Assembly: GCA_016271365.2 (NCBI GenBank)
Contig: CM057451.1
Span: 371,587,501-371,651,500, forward strand
From: Neoceratodus forsteri
Taxonomy: Eukaryota > Chordata > Ceratodontiformes > Ceratodontidae
Direction: 5' to 3'
DNA length: 64,000 nucleotides
The notes beneath the pieces were generated by a model that saw only the letters and a program-made list of their open reading frames with translations, searched no databases and was not told the DNA's origin. The position numbers were made by a program, and so were the translations under genes. Shown here one piece after another: positions 1 through 11,242 of this stretch (the stretch's first letter is position 1; every line of letters starts with the position of its first letter).

Positions 1-1520
1 AGAAATGGACACAAGTCCCTTTACATGAGAAAGGGTCCTGAAGGAACTGGAAGTAATAAGAGTTGATAAAGCAATGGGGCCAGATGGGGTGCACCCCAGG
101 GTCCTTAAAGAACTAAGAGAGGTGGTGGCTGAACCTCTGGCTATCTTGTTTAAATGATCACTGGAAACAGGGGATGTACCCAAAGACTGGAGGATAGCAG
201 ATGTAGTCCCCTTATACAAAAGTGGGAACAAAGAGGAAGCGGGGAACTACAGACCAGTCAGCCTCACATCGGTAGTGGAAGCACTACTGAAGGAGAGATT
301 GGTGGAAAATCTGGTTGTCAATGGACTACAGGACCCAAGGCAGCATGATTTCACTAGGAGGAGGTCATGTCAAACCAACCTCATTGAATTTTTTGACTGG
401 GTGACTAGGGAGGTGGATCGGGGGAGGGCAGTGGACATGGCCTATCTGGACTTCAGCAAGGCCTTTGACACTGTGCCACATAGAAGACTATTACACAAAC
501 TGGGGAATATGGGTGTAGGCAGGACAGTAGTGTGGTGGGTAGGTAACTGGCTGGGTGGCAAGACACAGTGGGTGGTAGTAAATGGCTGTCACTCCACAGA
601 GGGAAGAGTGACCAGTGGGGTACCACAGGGATCAGTGCTGGGACTGGTCCTATTCAACATCTTCATCAGTGACATTGCGCATGACCTAGAAGGCAGAATT
701 TCACTGTTCGCTGATGACACAAAGCTCTGCAACAGAGTAGACACACCAGAGGGTATAGACAGAATGAGAAGGGACCTGCAGAAACTTGAAGAATGATCAG
801 GGGTTTGGCAGCTGAAATTCAATGCAAAGAAGTGCAAGATAATGCATATGGGGCACAAAAACCCCAGCACAATATATCAGTTGGGGGGTGAGGATATAGC
901 ATGCACCAAGCAGGAAAGCGATCTTGGGTTATCATCTCTGATGACCTCAAGGTAGGGAAACAGTGTGACAAGGCAGCAGGTAAAGCAAATAGGATGCTGG
1001 GATGCATAGGCAGGGGCATCACCAGCAGGAAAAGGGAGGTCATAATTCCACTATACAAGACACTAGTGAGGCCCCACCTGGAGTACAGTGTACAGTTCTG
1101 GGGACCTTACCTATGTAAGGACGTAGACAGGGTAGAGAAGGTTCAGAGGAGGACAACAAAGATGGTGCATGGATTGCATCACAAGTACTATGAGGACAGG
1201 TTGAAGGAACTGAACATGTACTCCCTGGAGGAGAGGAGGGAGAGAGGGGATATGATAGACACATACAAGTATCTTACAGGGAGGAACAGGGTGCAGGAAT
1301 ACACTATTTTAAGCGAAAAGATGTTCCAGGACTAGAGGGCATGGGTTGAAGTTGGAGGACTGACGATTCAGAGGAAACATGAGGAAGAATTTCTTCACAG
1401 AGCGAGTGGTGGGCAAGTGGAACACCCTGCCAGAGGAAGTGGTGGGGGCTGAAACAATCACGGGATTTAAGAATGCATGGGATAGACATAAAGGAATTCT
1501 GAAGGTCAGGGGTAAGGGGC
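1..1520 (+). pseudogene. CR1 ORF2 remnant: reverse transcriptase and C-terminal domain
   Basis: RT would copy the LINE RNA at the target site. Visible in order are the fingers motif 'MGPDGVHPRVLK' (about 75-110), 'NYRPVSLTS' (about 247-273), 'YLDFSKAFDTVPH' (about 442-480), 'SGVPQGSVLG' (about 612-640) and the catalytic FADD box at 707-718. After it come 'ADDTKLCNRVDTPEG' and the CR1-specific C-terminal region 'RPHLEYSVQFWGP', then 'VQRRTTKMVHGL' and 'YSLEERRERGDMIDTYKYL' (to about 1280), and a degraded 'ERVVGKWNTLPEEVV'-like end near 1400-1450. In-frame stops (near 154 and 796) and frameshifts (near 925 and 1320) show it is dead. Clade assignment is firm; family name unknown. Confidence 0.9.
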
Positions 1521-1622
1521 AACAGACTTCTAGGAAAACATAAACTGAACTTACAAGCTCAAATGAGCAGACTGGGTGGGCCATAGGCCCTTATCTGCCG
1601 ACACTGTCTATGTATCTATGTA
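1..1622 (+). mobile_element. CR1-clade LINE copy 1 (starts before window)
   Basis: The window opens inside the reverse transcriptase of a CR1-type non-LTR retrotransposon. The copy runs through the C-terminal domain (to about 1520) into a 3' end that reads 'cagactgggtgggcc ... cttatctgcc' and then a short tail based on 'tctatgta'. The same 3' end closes four other CR1 copies here (near 4257, 8275, 18356 and 62720), so the right boundary is well supported. The left end lies outside the window. A second CR1 copy begins directly at this tail. Confidence 0.9.
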
Positions 1623-4257
1623 TATCAAAGCTACAAAAATTCAGAATACACATAAGGAGCCAGAAGAACTGTGGGTCACCCTGGAAACAGGAAATGGGAC
1701 AACCATAAGAACTGGGGTTTTCTACAGGCCCCCAGACCAGGGGGAGGACATAGACACATTACTGTTGGAAGATATACAAAACAAGACAGCTAAAGGGGAG
1801 GTTCTGATAATGGGAGACTTCAACATGCCGGATACAGATTGGTCAATACCAGCAGGAACATCTGCCAGAACTAGACACATGGTGGATTCCCTGCAGGGGG
1901 AGGGCCTCAAACAACTGGTACAACAACCCACAAGAGACAGGGCTATCCTAGATCTAGTACTGACTAACAGGGAAGGGATCACAGATCTCCAGGTAGAAGG
2001 TCACCTGGGGGCCAGTGACCATCACATGGTATGGTTCAATTTGGCCACTACAACTAAGTCATCCCATTCCAAGGTAAAAATATGGGACTTCAAAGGAGCT
2101 GACTTTGATAAGATGGCCAACAGAGTTAAGCTAGCTCTGGCAAAAAGAAACACAGGTGAGGGGGGTACAGGCAAAGTGGGCAAGCATTAAGGATGCAATA
2201 CTTGAAGCAACTTCCCACTGTGTTAGACAGAAAAGGAAGTGCAAAAGAAGAAGGAAACCACTTTGGTTCTCAAATACAGCAGCAGAAAAGGTCAGAGCCA
2301 AAAGGCTGGCCTTCAGGAAATATAAGGGAACACAGCGGGATGAAGATAGGGAGGCATACCAAACTGCCCTAAGGGAAGCAGGGAAGGCAGTAAGGCAAGC
2401 AAAGTCCCAAACTCAGGAAACACTAGCACAAACAGTAAAAGAAGGTGACAAGACTTTCTATAGATACATTAGTGAAAGGAGAAAGTCCAGAGGTGGTATT
2501 GCTAAGCTGAAAGGAGAAAAGGGGACATGTGAGGAGAGGACCCTATAAAAGCATCTATCCTAAATAGATACTTTTGCTCGGTATTTACTGAAGAGAAGGT
2601 AGGGCAGGGCCCACAGCTCAGCACCATGGACACAGAGGGGAGGGAAGTGAGCACTACTCCCTTCAGAAAAGAAAGGGTCCTACAAGAGCTCACTAAGCTC
2701 AGGGTGGACAAGGCAATGGGACCTGATGGCATACATCCCAGGGTACTAAAGGAGCGAAGGGTGGAATTAGCAGAACTGTTTAGCGAGTCTCTGAGCACAG
2801 GAGAGGTCCCAGAAGACTGGAGAAGGGCTCATGTGATCCCACTCCACAAGAGTGGTAGCAGGGAGGAGGCAGGGAACTACAGACCAGTCAGTCTTACCTC
2901 CGTAGTGGGCAAGATTATGGAGGCACTCCTTAAGAAAAGGATAGTGCAACACCTGGAATCCATAGGGGCACAGGATCCAAGACAGCATGGGTTTACAAAA
3001 GGAAGGTCCTGTCAAACTAATCTCCTAGATTTCTTTGACTGGGTAACCAGAGTGGTGAACCAAGGGGGAGCAGTTGATGTTGCCTACCTTGACTTCAGCA
3101 AAGCTTTCGACACTGTTACACATAGAAGATTGATAAGCTGGGTATGCTCGGGGTGGGTCAGAAGTTGGTCAACTGGGTGGCAAACTGGTTGATGGGCAGA
3201 AAATAGAGTGGTGGTGGTAAATGCTATGCAGTCAGAAGAGATGCAAGTCACAAGTAGGGTACCTCAAGGATCAGTCCTGGGACCAGTCCTCTTCAATATT
3301 TTCATCAGTGACATTGCAGATGGACTAGAGGGTAAGGCTTGTCTGTTTGCAGATGACACCAAGATCTGCAACAGAGTAGATGATCCAGATGGGGTGGACA
3401 GAATGAGAAGAGATCTGGATAAACTAGCAAAATGGTTGGAAGAGTGGCAACTGGGATTTAATGCAAGAAGTGCAAGATCATGCACATGGGAAGAAAACCT
3501 GAAGCCACCTATAGGCTGGGAGGAGTTGCTGGCAGTCACAGAGGAAGAAAGAGACTTGGGCATCATCATCATCACTGATGACCTGAAATCATCAAGCAGA
3601 CCTCTAAAGCAGTAGGTAAGGCTAGGGGATGTTAGGATGTATTAGTAGGGGTATCACAAGTCATAAGAGGTAATAATCCCTCTTTACAAGACACTGGTTA
3701 AGCCCCATCTGGAGTACCGTGCAGTACTGGACGCCCACCTTCACAAGGACATTAACCAAATTGAGGCAGTCCAGAGAAGGGCAACCAAAATGGTGCAGGA
3801 CTGCATCAGAAGACATATGAGAACAGATTAACGGAGCTCAATATGTATACCCTAGAGCAAAGGAGGGAGAGAGGTGATATGATTGAAACATTCAAACACC
3901 TTAAGGGCATTAACAAGGTGAAAGAGTCTAACATGTGTCAATATAAGAAAAATAGCAGGACAAGAGGACACAGCATGAGATTAGAGGGAGGCCGATTAAG
4001 GGTAATGTGAGGAAGTTCTTTTTCACAGAAAGGGTGGTGGATGCATGGAACGGCCTACCTCAGGAAGTGGTGGATATGAATACAGTGCAGGGCTTCAAAC
4101 AGGCATGGGATAGGCATAAGGGAGCAATACAGATGAGTATAAATAAATAGGCCACTGACAGCAAAGGACGATGGCACAATTATAAGGTAGAAAAAGAAAT
4201 GGGCAGACTGGATGGGCTTTGCGGTCCTTATCTGCCATCAACTTCTATGTTTCTATT
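1623..4257 (+). mobile_element. CR1-clade LINE copy 2, 5'-truncated
   Basis: This copy starts partway through the endonuclease domain exactly where copy 1 ends, and finishes with the family 3' end 'gcagactggatgggc ... ccttatctgcc' and tail 'tctatgtttctatt' near 4257. The order endonuclease, RT, C-terminal domain, 3' UTR is intact, so it is a single 5'-truncated insertion in the same orientation as copy 1. No convincing target duplication was seen. Confidence 0.88.
1651..4150 (+). pseudogene. CR1 ORF2 remnant: endonuclease, RT, C-terminal domain
   Basis: The apurinic-like endonuclease part (1651-2190) shows 'GVFYRPPDQGED', 'LIMGDFNMPDTDW' and 'LDLVLTNREG', and ends with 'GASDHHMVWF', whose SDH is catalytic. 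A lysine/arginine-rich linker follows (2156-2548). RT spans 2626-3615 with 'DKAMGPDGIHPRVLK', 'NYRPVSLTSVVGK', 'YLDFSKAFDTVTH', 'RVPQGSVLGPVLFN' and FADD at 3346-3357. The C-terminal part (3650-4150) is broken into several frames but keeps the 'VRKFFFTERVVDAWNGLPQEVVD'-type ending. Frameshifts near 2190, 2545, 3140 and 3480 make it a pseudogene. Confidence 0.9.
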
Positions 4258-4719
4258 ACAAATACCTTTGAGCAAGAACTACTCGTCTATAAAGGCTCTA
4301 CGTCAAAGGATGGAAGGTTAACATACAAACAAAGGTAAACATTAATACAGAGTCTCAAAAAACAAAATACCGTATTTCAAGTGGAGAGACAGCAAAAGGA
4401 TAGTAAGGCCAGATGAGCAGCCAGTAGGGGTGGGGAGGTGGGTGGGGGTCAGGAAGGAATGGGCAGGCTGAAGGGCCATTGTCTGGGGTAGGGTGGTATG
4501 AGAGTGCAAGGTAGAGGGACAGAACTCTGAAGTGCTAAAAGATGGGAGGGTGTGGGTGAGGTAGGGGAGGAATGGGGGGAAGGGTAAGGTGAGAGGGAGG
4601 AAAGTGGAGGACAAGGATAATTGGCCAGAGGAAGTTTAGGGCTACACGATGCCAGGTGTGTATGTAGAGGCTGACCAATTAGAAGCAGTCACACTGGCTG
4701 GTAGTAGAGAGGTGATGTC

Positions 4720-5300
4720 GTAGTTGCTTTTTAAATGGGCCGAGCGCAGTAGCTGAAAGGGATTCCTTGTTGAGTGAATTAAACCACTGGGGGGCCCTGT
4801 GGGTGAATGACCTTTGGCCCATAGTGGTCCAGCATCTGGGGACCTGGAAGGTTTGACTCAGTGTACTTCAGGTGTGTTGGGTGCTGCAGTGGGCAGTCAG
4901 AAGCTTTTCAACCCCAGGTGGCATGAGCCCAAGGAGAACCTTTTTGGTTAAGAGGCAGGTCTGGTATTTGATCTTTCTGATAAGAGGGAGCCACCCAAAC
5001 TGGGCATACAAGTCACAAGTATGCGTTAGGCGGGCAGCGCCTGTAAGAAGTCTGCATGCTTTGTTGGAGCTATAGATGGGTCCTGCGGAGGGCTGCAGGA
5101 AGCAGAGCCGTGAGATGACGCAACCCATAGTCTATGATGGAGGTGACAGAACTGTAGATAGCCAGTCTAAGGGCCTCTGTGGTCATACAGTGTTTGTGCC
5201 TGGAGCAGGCCAATCTGTATATTAGAGGCCTTTGCAACATTGTCAATATGCTGGCGTGGCGATGAGAACAGTCAGAATGTAACGCTGAAGTAGTTGAACT
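4720..5300 (-). pseudogene. L2-like LINE C-terminal domain fragment
   Basis: Reading down from 5300, one frame gives 'LRLAIYSSVTSIIDYGLRHL' and a second (5128-4868) gives 'SNKACRLLTGAARLTHTCDLYAQFGWLPLIRKIKYQ'. This is the C-terminal block of L2 LINEs, where an '..AARLLTG..' stretch is followed by '..LHWLPV..RI..K'. A third frame (about 4860-4720) holds 'SFTHRAPQWFNSLNKES', the usual ending. The three pieces are in different frames and contain stops. It is the downstream part of the element whose RT lies at 8276-8836. Confidence 0.7.
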
Positions 5301-8275
5301 GAGGAACCTGATCCAGTGTAACCCCACAATGATTAGTGATGATGAAGGAAAAATGACAAAGGCAATAAGGACAGGGATGGGGCAAAAAGGGGTAAGGCCA
5401 TCAAGAAATGGAGGGTAATGAGTACCAATGCCTGTAGTCTGGGCAATAAGCACCCTGAACTGGTGGCCTTGATGGAAGAGGGATGCCTGGATATCATGGC
5501 AGTCACAGAAGCATGGTACACAGAGAACCATGACTGGGATGTTAACATACCAGGGTACACAACCTACAGGAGAGACAGGGCGGGTAGAAGAGGGGAAGGT
5601 GTAGCTCTCTATGTAAGGGAAGGGATAAAACCAATGGAACAAGAGAGTAAACAGGGAGGAGAGGAGGCACTGTGGGTCACCTTAGAGACTGGAAATGGCA
5701 CCACAATCAGCACTGGGGTTATATACAGATCCCCATCTCAAGGGGAGGGAATGGACAAGCATATGATAGAAGGCATCCTTAGGATGGCAGAGAAAGGGCA
5801 GATACTGTTGATGGGGGACCTGAATAAGCCAGATGTTAACTGGAACACCTTTGCTGCAGCCACATCCAAGAGCAGGGACATTCTTGATGCCCTACAGGTG
5901 GCATGCCTCAGACAGCTAGTGTTGCAACCCACTCGGGAGGGAGCAATCTTAGACCTCGTACTCTCAAATGGGGACAGTGAGAGGATCTCAGATCTAGAAG
6001 TGGGTAGCCATCTGGGAACAAGTGATCACCAAACAGTGTGGTTCATGATAAACTCAGCTGCAGAGTCAAGCCATACAAAAGTGAGGTAATGGACTTCAGG
6101 AGGGCTGACTTTGGCAAGATGGGAGAGTGCCTTAGAAAAGCACTAGCAAACAGGCAAGAAGGAGAGGTGGAGCAACAATGGGGAAACATCAAAATTGCCA
6201 TCACAGAGGCAACAAGCCTTTGTGTGAAGCAAATAAATCAAAATGAAAGAAAAATCCACTATGGTTCTCAAAAGAGGTGGTGGGGAAGGTTAGGGAAAAA
6301 AAAGATAGCATTTAGGAAGTATAAGGAAACACAGAAGGAGCAGGACAGAGAACTGTACCAGTTAAGAAAGAAGGAAGCAGGGAAGGCAGTCAGAATAGCA
6401 AAGGCCCAAACTGAGGAAAAGATAGCCAACTCGGTTAGAGGGGATAAAACCTTTTATAGGTACATTAGGGAGTGTAGAAAGACAAAGGGAGGGATAGTGA
6501 GGCTGAACAGAATGCGATTGGGTGGGCAGAGAAGGACAGTGAAAAAGCAGGGATACGAAACGAATATTTCTGCTCAGTATTCACAAAAGAGGAGGGGGGG
6601 AGGTACCTAATCCAATTAACAGAAGCACTCTGGATGGGGGGGGGTCAATTTAAGTCCTTTCATAGAAGAAAGGGTTCTGAATGAACTTCTAAAACTGAAG
6701 GTGGACAAAGCAATGGGGCCTGACAGGATTCATTCCAGAATTCTAAAATAATTAAGGGTAGAACTAGTGACACCACTGACTACCCTTTTTAACAAATCAT
6801 GGGAGGATGGTGTGGTACCTGAGGACTGGAGGAGGGCAGATGTGATTCCCCTTCACAAAAGTGGGAGAAAGACAGAGCCGGGAAACTACAGACCTGTCAG
6901 TTTGACCTCTGTGGTAGGGAAAGTGATGGAATCACTTCTGAAGGAAAGAACTGTTGAGTACCTAGAGGCCAGTGGGGCAGAGGACCCAAGGCAGCATGGG
7001 TTCACAGCGGGAAGGTCATGTCAGACAAATCTAATCTATTTCTTTGACTGGGTGACCAAAGTAGTAGAGCAGGGAGGGGCTGTGGACATGGCCTACCTAG
7101 ACTTTAGCAAGGCATTTGACAGTCCCACACAAAAGATTAATAAGCAAATTAGCCAGCCTGGGAGTGGGTCCCAGGGTGGTAGCCTGGGTAAAACACTTGC
7201 TGGACAACAGGACACAAAAGGTAATAGTAAACGGAGTCCACTCTGAAGAAAGAGGTGTTACTAGTGGGATACTGCAGGGTTCAGTACTGTGTCCAGTCTT
7301 TTTTAATGTCTTTATAAGTGACATTGCAGAGGGACTGGAAGGAAAAGTATGCCTCTTTGCAGATGACACAAAGCTCTGCAACAGGGTTGATACATAAGGA
7401 GGCATGGAAAGGATGAGAAGGGACTTGGCAAGGTTGGAGGAATGGTCAGAAGTATGGCAGCTTGGATTCAATGCAAAGAAATGCAAATAATGCACCTGGG
7501 AAACAAAAACCCAGGAGAAGAGTACACAATGGGAGGGGAGGTAGTAACAACAACAAAAATGGAAAGGGACCTGGGGGTAATCATATCAGATGACCTTAGG
7601 GTTAGTAAGCAATGTGAGAAGGCAGTAGGAAGGGCTGGGGGGATGCTGGGATATATAGGTAGAGGCATCACCAGCAGAAAACAGGAAGTTGTTATCCCTC
7701 TGTACAGACAGTTGGTAAGACCCCATCAGGAGTACTGCATCCAGTTCTGGAGACCCCATCTCCGCAAAGGACAGACAGGATGGCAGCAATCCAGAAGAGG
7801 GCAACTAAAATGGTGCAGGGTCTGCAAGAAAAGCCATACGAGGAAAGACTAAAAGAGCTTAAAATGTATACCCTTGAGGAAAGGAGGGAGAGAGGGGACA
7901 TGATAGAAACTTTTAAGTACCTCAATGGAATCAACAAAGTCGAAGAGGGTAGCATCTATCAGAAAAAGAGATGTGCAAGAACAAGTGGACACAATTGAAA
8001 GACAGAGGGGCATCCCCCCTCTCAGGGGCAATGTGAGGAAGTATTTTTTCACAGAGAGGGTGGTGGATGCATGGAACAGCCTTCCTGAGGAGGTTGTGGG
8101 GTCTAAAACTGTGGGAGAATTCAAGAATGCATGGGACAGGCATAAGGCAATTCTTGTGGGGGCAGGAAGAAATAGGCTGTTGGTTAACAAGGATCTGCAG
8201 CTTATCCACTAGGTAGGAAAATGGGCAGAGTAGGTGGGCCAAGCAGTCCTTATCTGCCATCAAAGTACATGTTTC
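5300..8275 (+). mobile_element. CR1-clade LINE copy 3, nearly full ORF2
   Basis: The longest CR1 copy here starts near 5300, just before the endonuclease, and ends with the family 3' end 'gcagagtaggtgggcc ... ccttatctgcc' and tail 'catgtttctac' at 8275. It interrupts the minus-strand L2-like LINE. The exact left junction is uncertain by about 30 bases because the 5' end of the CR1 is not recognisable. Any upstream ORF1 is absent. Confidence 0.85.
5418..8212 (+). pseudogene. CR1 ORF2 remnant with complete endonuclease and RT order
   Basis: The endonuclease (5418-6089) begins 'MSTNACSLGNKHPELVAL' and keeps 'VTEAWYTENHDW', 'GYTTYRRDRAGRRGEGVALYV', 'LMGDLNKPDVNW' (normal GDFN changed to GDLN) and 'GTSDHQTVWF'. 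The basic linker (6038-6610) is followed by RT with 'NYRPVSLTSVVGK' (about 6885), 'YLDFSKAFD' (about 7096-7122), 'SGILQGSVLCPVFFN' (about 7264-7308) and FADD at 7356-7367. The C-terminal domain (7442-8212) includes 'VQGLQEKPYEERLKEL', 'YTLEERRERGDMIETFKYL' and 'FFTERVVDAWNSLPEEVV'. Frameshifts near 6090, 6590, 7125, 7390, 7485 and 7755, plus a stop near 6750, inactivate it. Confidence 0.9.
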
Positions 8276-8836
8276 TACAAAGGGTAGAGAGTTATGTTTG
8301 CTCCTTGCATTGCAGAAAGTCATAACTTTTGTCTTGCTGTAGTTCATGACAAGTCTGTGCAAGCTGAACCATTCCGCAATGCATCTGAAGTCCCGCTGTA
8401 GCTGCCCTTCTAGATGTTTGGTGTCGCGATGGCTAGAAAACAGGACTGCATCATCCGCGCAGAGAAGTATTTTCTGATGGCAGATGCTAGGGAGGCTATT
8501 CAGAAAGAGACTGAAGAGTAGGGGTCCAAGGATGGACCCCTTCGTTACTCCTTAGAGTACCGGTTTCTTATCAGAGGTGACATCAGCAACCTTAACTTGC
8601 TGGACCCTTCCCTCAAGGTAGCTTGTTATCCAGAGCAGGGCATCCTTGGAGATCCTGATAGCTGACAGTTGCCTGAGTAGGAGTAGATGATTGACGGTAT
8701 CAAATGCCTTTGTAAGGTCAATGAATATTGCACCCACACAGTTTCCTTGGTCAAGGGTATAATCTAGATTGCCCAGCTTTGAGTCATCGAGAGGCCGAAG
8801 GGCATGTCCCATCTTCAATACATCAGTTTGCAGCAA
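8276..8836 (-). pseudogene. L2-like LINE reverse transcriptase fragment
   Basis: An open stretch from 8836 to 8552 reads 'CVGAIFIDLTKAFDTVNHLLLLRQL', followed by 'ISKDALLWITSYLEGRVQQVKV'. These are RT palm-domain signatures of L2-type LINEs. Below 8552 the frame breaks. A neighbouring frame (8362-8276) continues with 'FSLHRLVMNYSKTKVMTFCN', the segment that follows the catalytic box. The catalytic aspartate region (about 8420-8540) is too decayed to read. The fragment ends at 8276, where CR1 copy 3 terminates. Confidence 0.7.
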
Positions 8837-10432
8837 TCAGACTACGACTGTCCTTCCTCTGCACTTGGTCAGCACCTACGGACCTACTGATCTAACTTTT
8901 CAATTGAGATTCAGCTTCCCCTATGTGGGCCTTGTTTGCTTGGGTGGTGGGGGCTCAAATAAAAAAAAAACACAAAAACAAGCTAAAGACAAAGAACCTC
9001 AGTGCAGAAGCACTGAAGCAAGGGTTACCCCAAAGGGCATTGGCAATAAGCCAAGTTTCAAAGAAACACAACATCACACATACTCCCATTATGCAAAGCA
9101 TCATGGGAAGTATATGTAAATCACCATGACATTTCAGACTTGCTCAGTTTACAGCAGGAATGCATGATGCCAAAGGGCCTCTCAAACATTCTGTAATTTA
9201 CATGCATTTAAATAACACAATAGGGTTTTTTCTGATATCTCTGCCCCAGTAATTTCTATAACAGAGTCACCTAGTACTTTTTAACTTTATCAAAAACACC
9301 AAGTGCCATGGTATTTTCAACATTTACAGGTTTCATACACATAAGTTATATACATCAAGGTATTTTATGATATAGTGCCATTGCATACTAAATCCAACAA
9401 CGAGGAACACAGCCTGTTGTTTTACATCAGCTTGGGGGTCACAACAATAGCCTCCCTGTACAAGGACCCATGACGGAAAAGGAAAATTAAAGAGGACACT
9501 ATAGCAAAGTCAAGAAAGTGTAGGGGGGTTCCCATAGGTGGCCAACCTTATGGACTAGAAATTGTAAAGGACAGATTAGGCTAAGAAATAGAAGAACTGT
9601 TGTAACACATTTAAGAAAACGGTCCTCAAGAGTGGCAGGATCTCCATGTCACAGTGTTCCAGACGAGCCTTGTGTGGAACAGAATCTGCTGAGAGTGTAA
9701 GGTGGTGGGCCACGTCTGCATGCCAGGCTGCTGAGTTGTACCAAGTGGGGACAGAGACTTGCATCATGTTCAGACTGGCTCCGAGCCAGGTAAGGGGCCA
9801 GCTAGCTCTTACCAAGTGAGGTGGATCGGGGAACAGGGAGCCACAGGTGTGTGCCTGAGGGCTGGTATGCTCTCAACCTATTGGGGGAGTCAGACCGTGG
9901 GGTCGTTACTGGGGCTTGGACTCCTTGGGAACTGGGAAGCTGATGTGCAGTGCTCCTGTACCCTGAAGGTTGAGCCAGAAGGGCTATGTCCAGAGAAAGC
10001 TGAACTGGAAGAGCTGTGTAGCAGAGAAGTGTGAGCTGGAAGAACCACAATCTGAGAGTTGAGCCAGAAGGGCTGCATCTTGAAAGCTGATCCAGAAGAG
10101 CTACGTTCATAGACGTACAGTATGAGCCAGAAGGGCCGAGCTGCTGTGGCCTGTTCGAATGAATGCGAAGCTCCTATGTGCTGCTCCCTGCTTTTTCTGA
10201 ACTGCTATCCTGCTCCTGTGTGCTGCTCACTGCTGCTTCTGGTCTCCTACATCTGAGGGTCACGTCTGTCTAGATTACAACTGAGTGTTCAAGCCTTTGG
10301 GATTTCAAGCAAGTCTTTGGAATTCAAGTTATTGTTAACTTGTGCTAGCACACTATCGCCTGTTGAGGGGTTAAAATGCAAGCTTGCAAATCCTCTTCAA
10401 GTGCACCACCGAAAAAACCTGGGCAATGTAAA
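8837..10432. other. Unassigned DNA left of the nested DIRS composite
   Basis: No protein domain, terminal repeat or RNA gene could be recognised here. It has a short A-run near 8964, AT-rich stretches around 9180-9380 and, towards its right end, a minisatellite. The open frames present show no family signature and no codon pattern suggesting coding. Its right edge is the insertion point of DIRS A, so the sequence after 40196 was once contiguous with it. Confidence 0.5.
9971..10145 (+). repeat. Imperfect 28-31 bp minisatellite (about 6 units)
   Basis: Consecutive units begin with variants of 'gagccagaagggctg' (gaactggaagagctg, gagctggaagaacca, gagccagaagggctg, gatccagaagagcta, gagccagaagggccg). 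Spacing is about 28-31 bases, with one unit near 35. The units differ at many positions, so the array is old or selected only for its core. Confidence 0.7.
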
Positions 10433-10652
10433 GTACAGTTACGTAAGCACTTACCGTAACAGTAACAGTAGATCTTTGAGAGGAGCTCTTGCAGCAGGCA
10501 ACAACTAGGACTGAAGCTGCCAGGTACCAGGACAGCACAGAAAGCTTCTAGCTAGCAGTCTATCATGGGGGAACGCCCTCACCGTCAGCACGCTGACGTC
10601 TGCCTATCCTATAAAGGGAGCAGTCCCCCACACCTACCTTAGTTCTCCCACC
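10433..10652. repeat. DIRS A terminal inverted repeat, recombinase-side end
   Basis: The reverse complement of 40019-40196 aligns with this segment from about 10478 on, sharing 'cttctagctagcagtctatca', 'agcacgctga' and 'cagttct' blocks. The outermost 45 bases, including the TTACGTA-N6-TACCGTAA palindrome at 10439-10459, are not found in the other copy of the repeat. The TATA-like 'tcctataaaggg' near 10608-10619 sits inside the repeat and could be a promoter element; that is inference. Confidence 0.85.
10439..10459. promoter_or_regulatory. Terminal palindrome TTACGTA-N6-TACCGTAA (DIRS A)
   Basis: Two inverted arms, TTACGTA and TACCGTAA, flank the six bases AGCACT, six bases inside the element's outer edge. 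The same arrangement appears at the matching end of the unrelated family F with a two-base spacer, and in decayed form in B and D. The location and shape would suit a tyrosine-recombinase binding site; no function has been shown. Confidence 0.55.
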
Positions 10653-10760
10653 AGAGACCCCAAACAGGTGGTGAAACAGAGAACCGAGGTATATACTCAG
10701 AGCCGAGGAAAACGTAGAGGAGAAGCAAAGGAGAAGAAACTATCAGGAGGAAAAGCAGCA

Positions 10761-10857
10761 CCTGTTGCAAGAGTTCCTCTCAAAGATCTACTGTTACGGT
10801 AAGTTCTTAGTAACTGTTATTATCTTACTTCAAGTGGGCTCTTGCAGCAGGCAACAC
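10761..10857. repeat. DIRS A internal complementary region (ICR)
   Basis: The first half (10761-about 10820) is the reverse complement of the element's own recombinase-side outer end, and the second half (about 10825-10857) is the reverse complement of its gag-side outer end. The two are joined back to back. This is the DIRS internal complementary region, thought to template circularisation of the cDNA ends. It lies between the terminal repeat and the end of the recombinase gene. Confidence 0.85.
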
Positions 10858-10979
10858 CGGTAGGACTTAGTCCCAAGCAGTACCAGAAATTACCATAAAG
10901 GCAACCAGGAGGCAGAAAGCATGAGCAGAAGGCTCAGGAAAGAAGGCGCTGAAGGACTGCGAGTCCAAAATTGGCCCTG

Positions 10980-11242
10980 TACCTAGAAGCAATGCCTAGA
11001 CTGTAGTGGTGAATGAAGGTGCTGTATGGACAGAACTTCAGGTGGCAGCTGCACAGTTGTCTGCAGCAGACACATTCTTGAAACAGGTGGCAGAGGCAGC
11101 CATACCTCTGGTAGAGTGGCCTTTCACCGCCCTAGCAGGGCTTGTTGTACTTATGATAGCAGTAAACAATGTACTTAGCCAACCACTTTGACAAACACTG
11201 TTTTGAAACAGGTGCCTCCTCTCTCTTGGGGGCAAACAAAAA
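10980..11242 (-). pseudogene. DIRS A tyrosine recombinase, C-terminal part
   Basis: From 11235 down the frame reads 'RERRHLFQNSVCQSGWLSTLF' then 'AVKGHSTRGMAASATCFKN', with the H-x-x-R pair of the tyrosine-recombinase active site. It continues to 'AATWSSVHTFIHHYSLG', which holds the presumed catalytic tyrosine. The upstream part of the same gene is at 23846-24560; DIRS B landed between codons of the two parts at a site reading 'aaacaaaaa | ccgatcag'. Homologous uninterrupted sequence is seen in B (near 12070) and D (near 58370). Confidence 0.82.

Larger units (their letters stand above)
4258..8836 (-). mobile_element. L2-like LINE, split by CR1 copy 3
   Basis: A minus-strand LINE is present in two halves: 8836 down to 8276 carries RT, and about 5300 down to 4720 carries the C-terminal domain. 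Together they read colinearly around the plus-strand CR1 insertion. 4258-4720 has no coding signal and is probably the 3' UTR. The 5' end is truncated near 8836. The RT motif 'IFIDLTKAFDTVNH' and a C-terminal 'SFTHRAPQWFNSLNKES' point to the L2-like branch of the CR1 supergroup. Coding decay is heavy, which fits it being older than the CR1 that split it. Confidence 0.72.

Noticed and set aside
9759..10034. A repetitive cysteine/glutamate-rich peptide encoded by the minisatellite
   Set aside because: Units vary in length (28-35 bp), so the frame changes between units; no consistent peptide repeat or start context.
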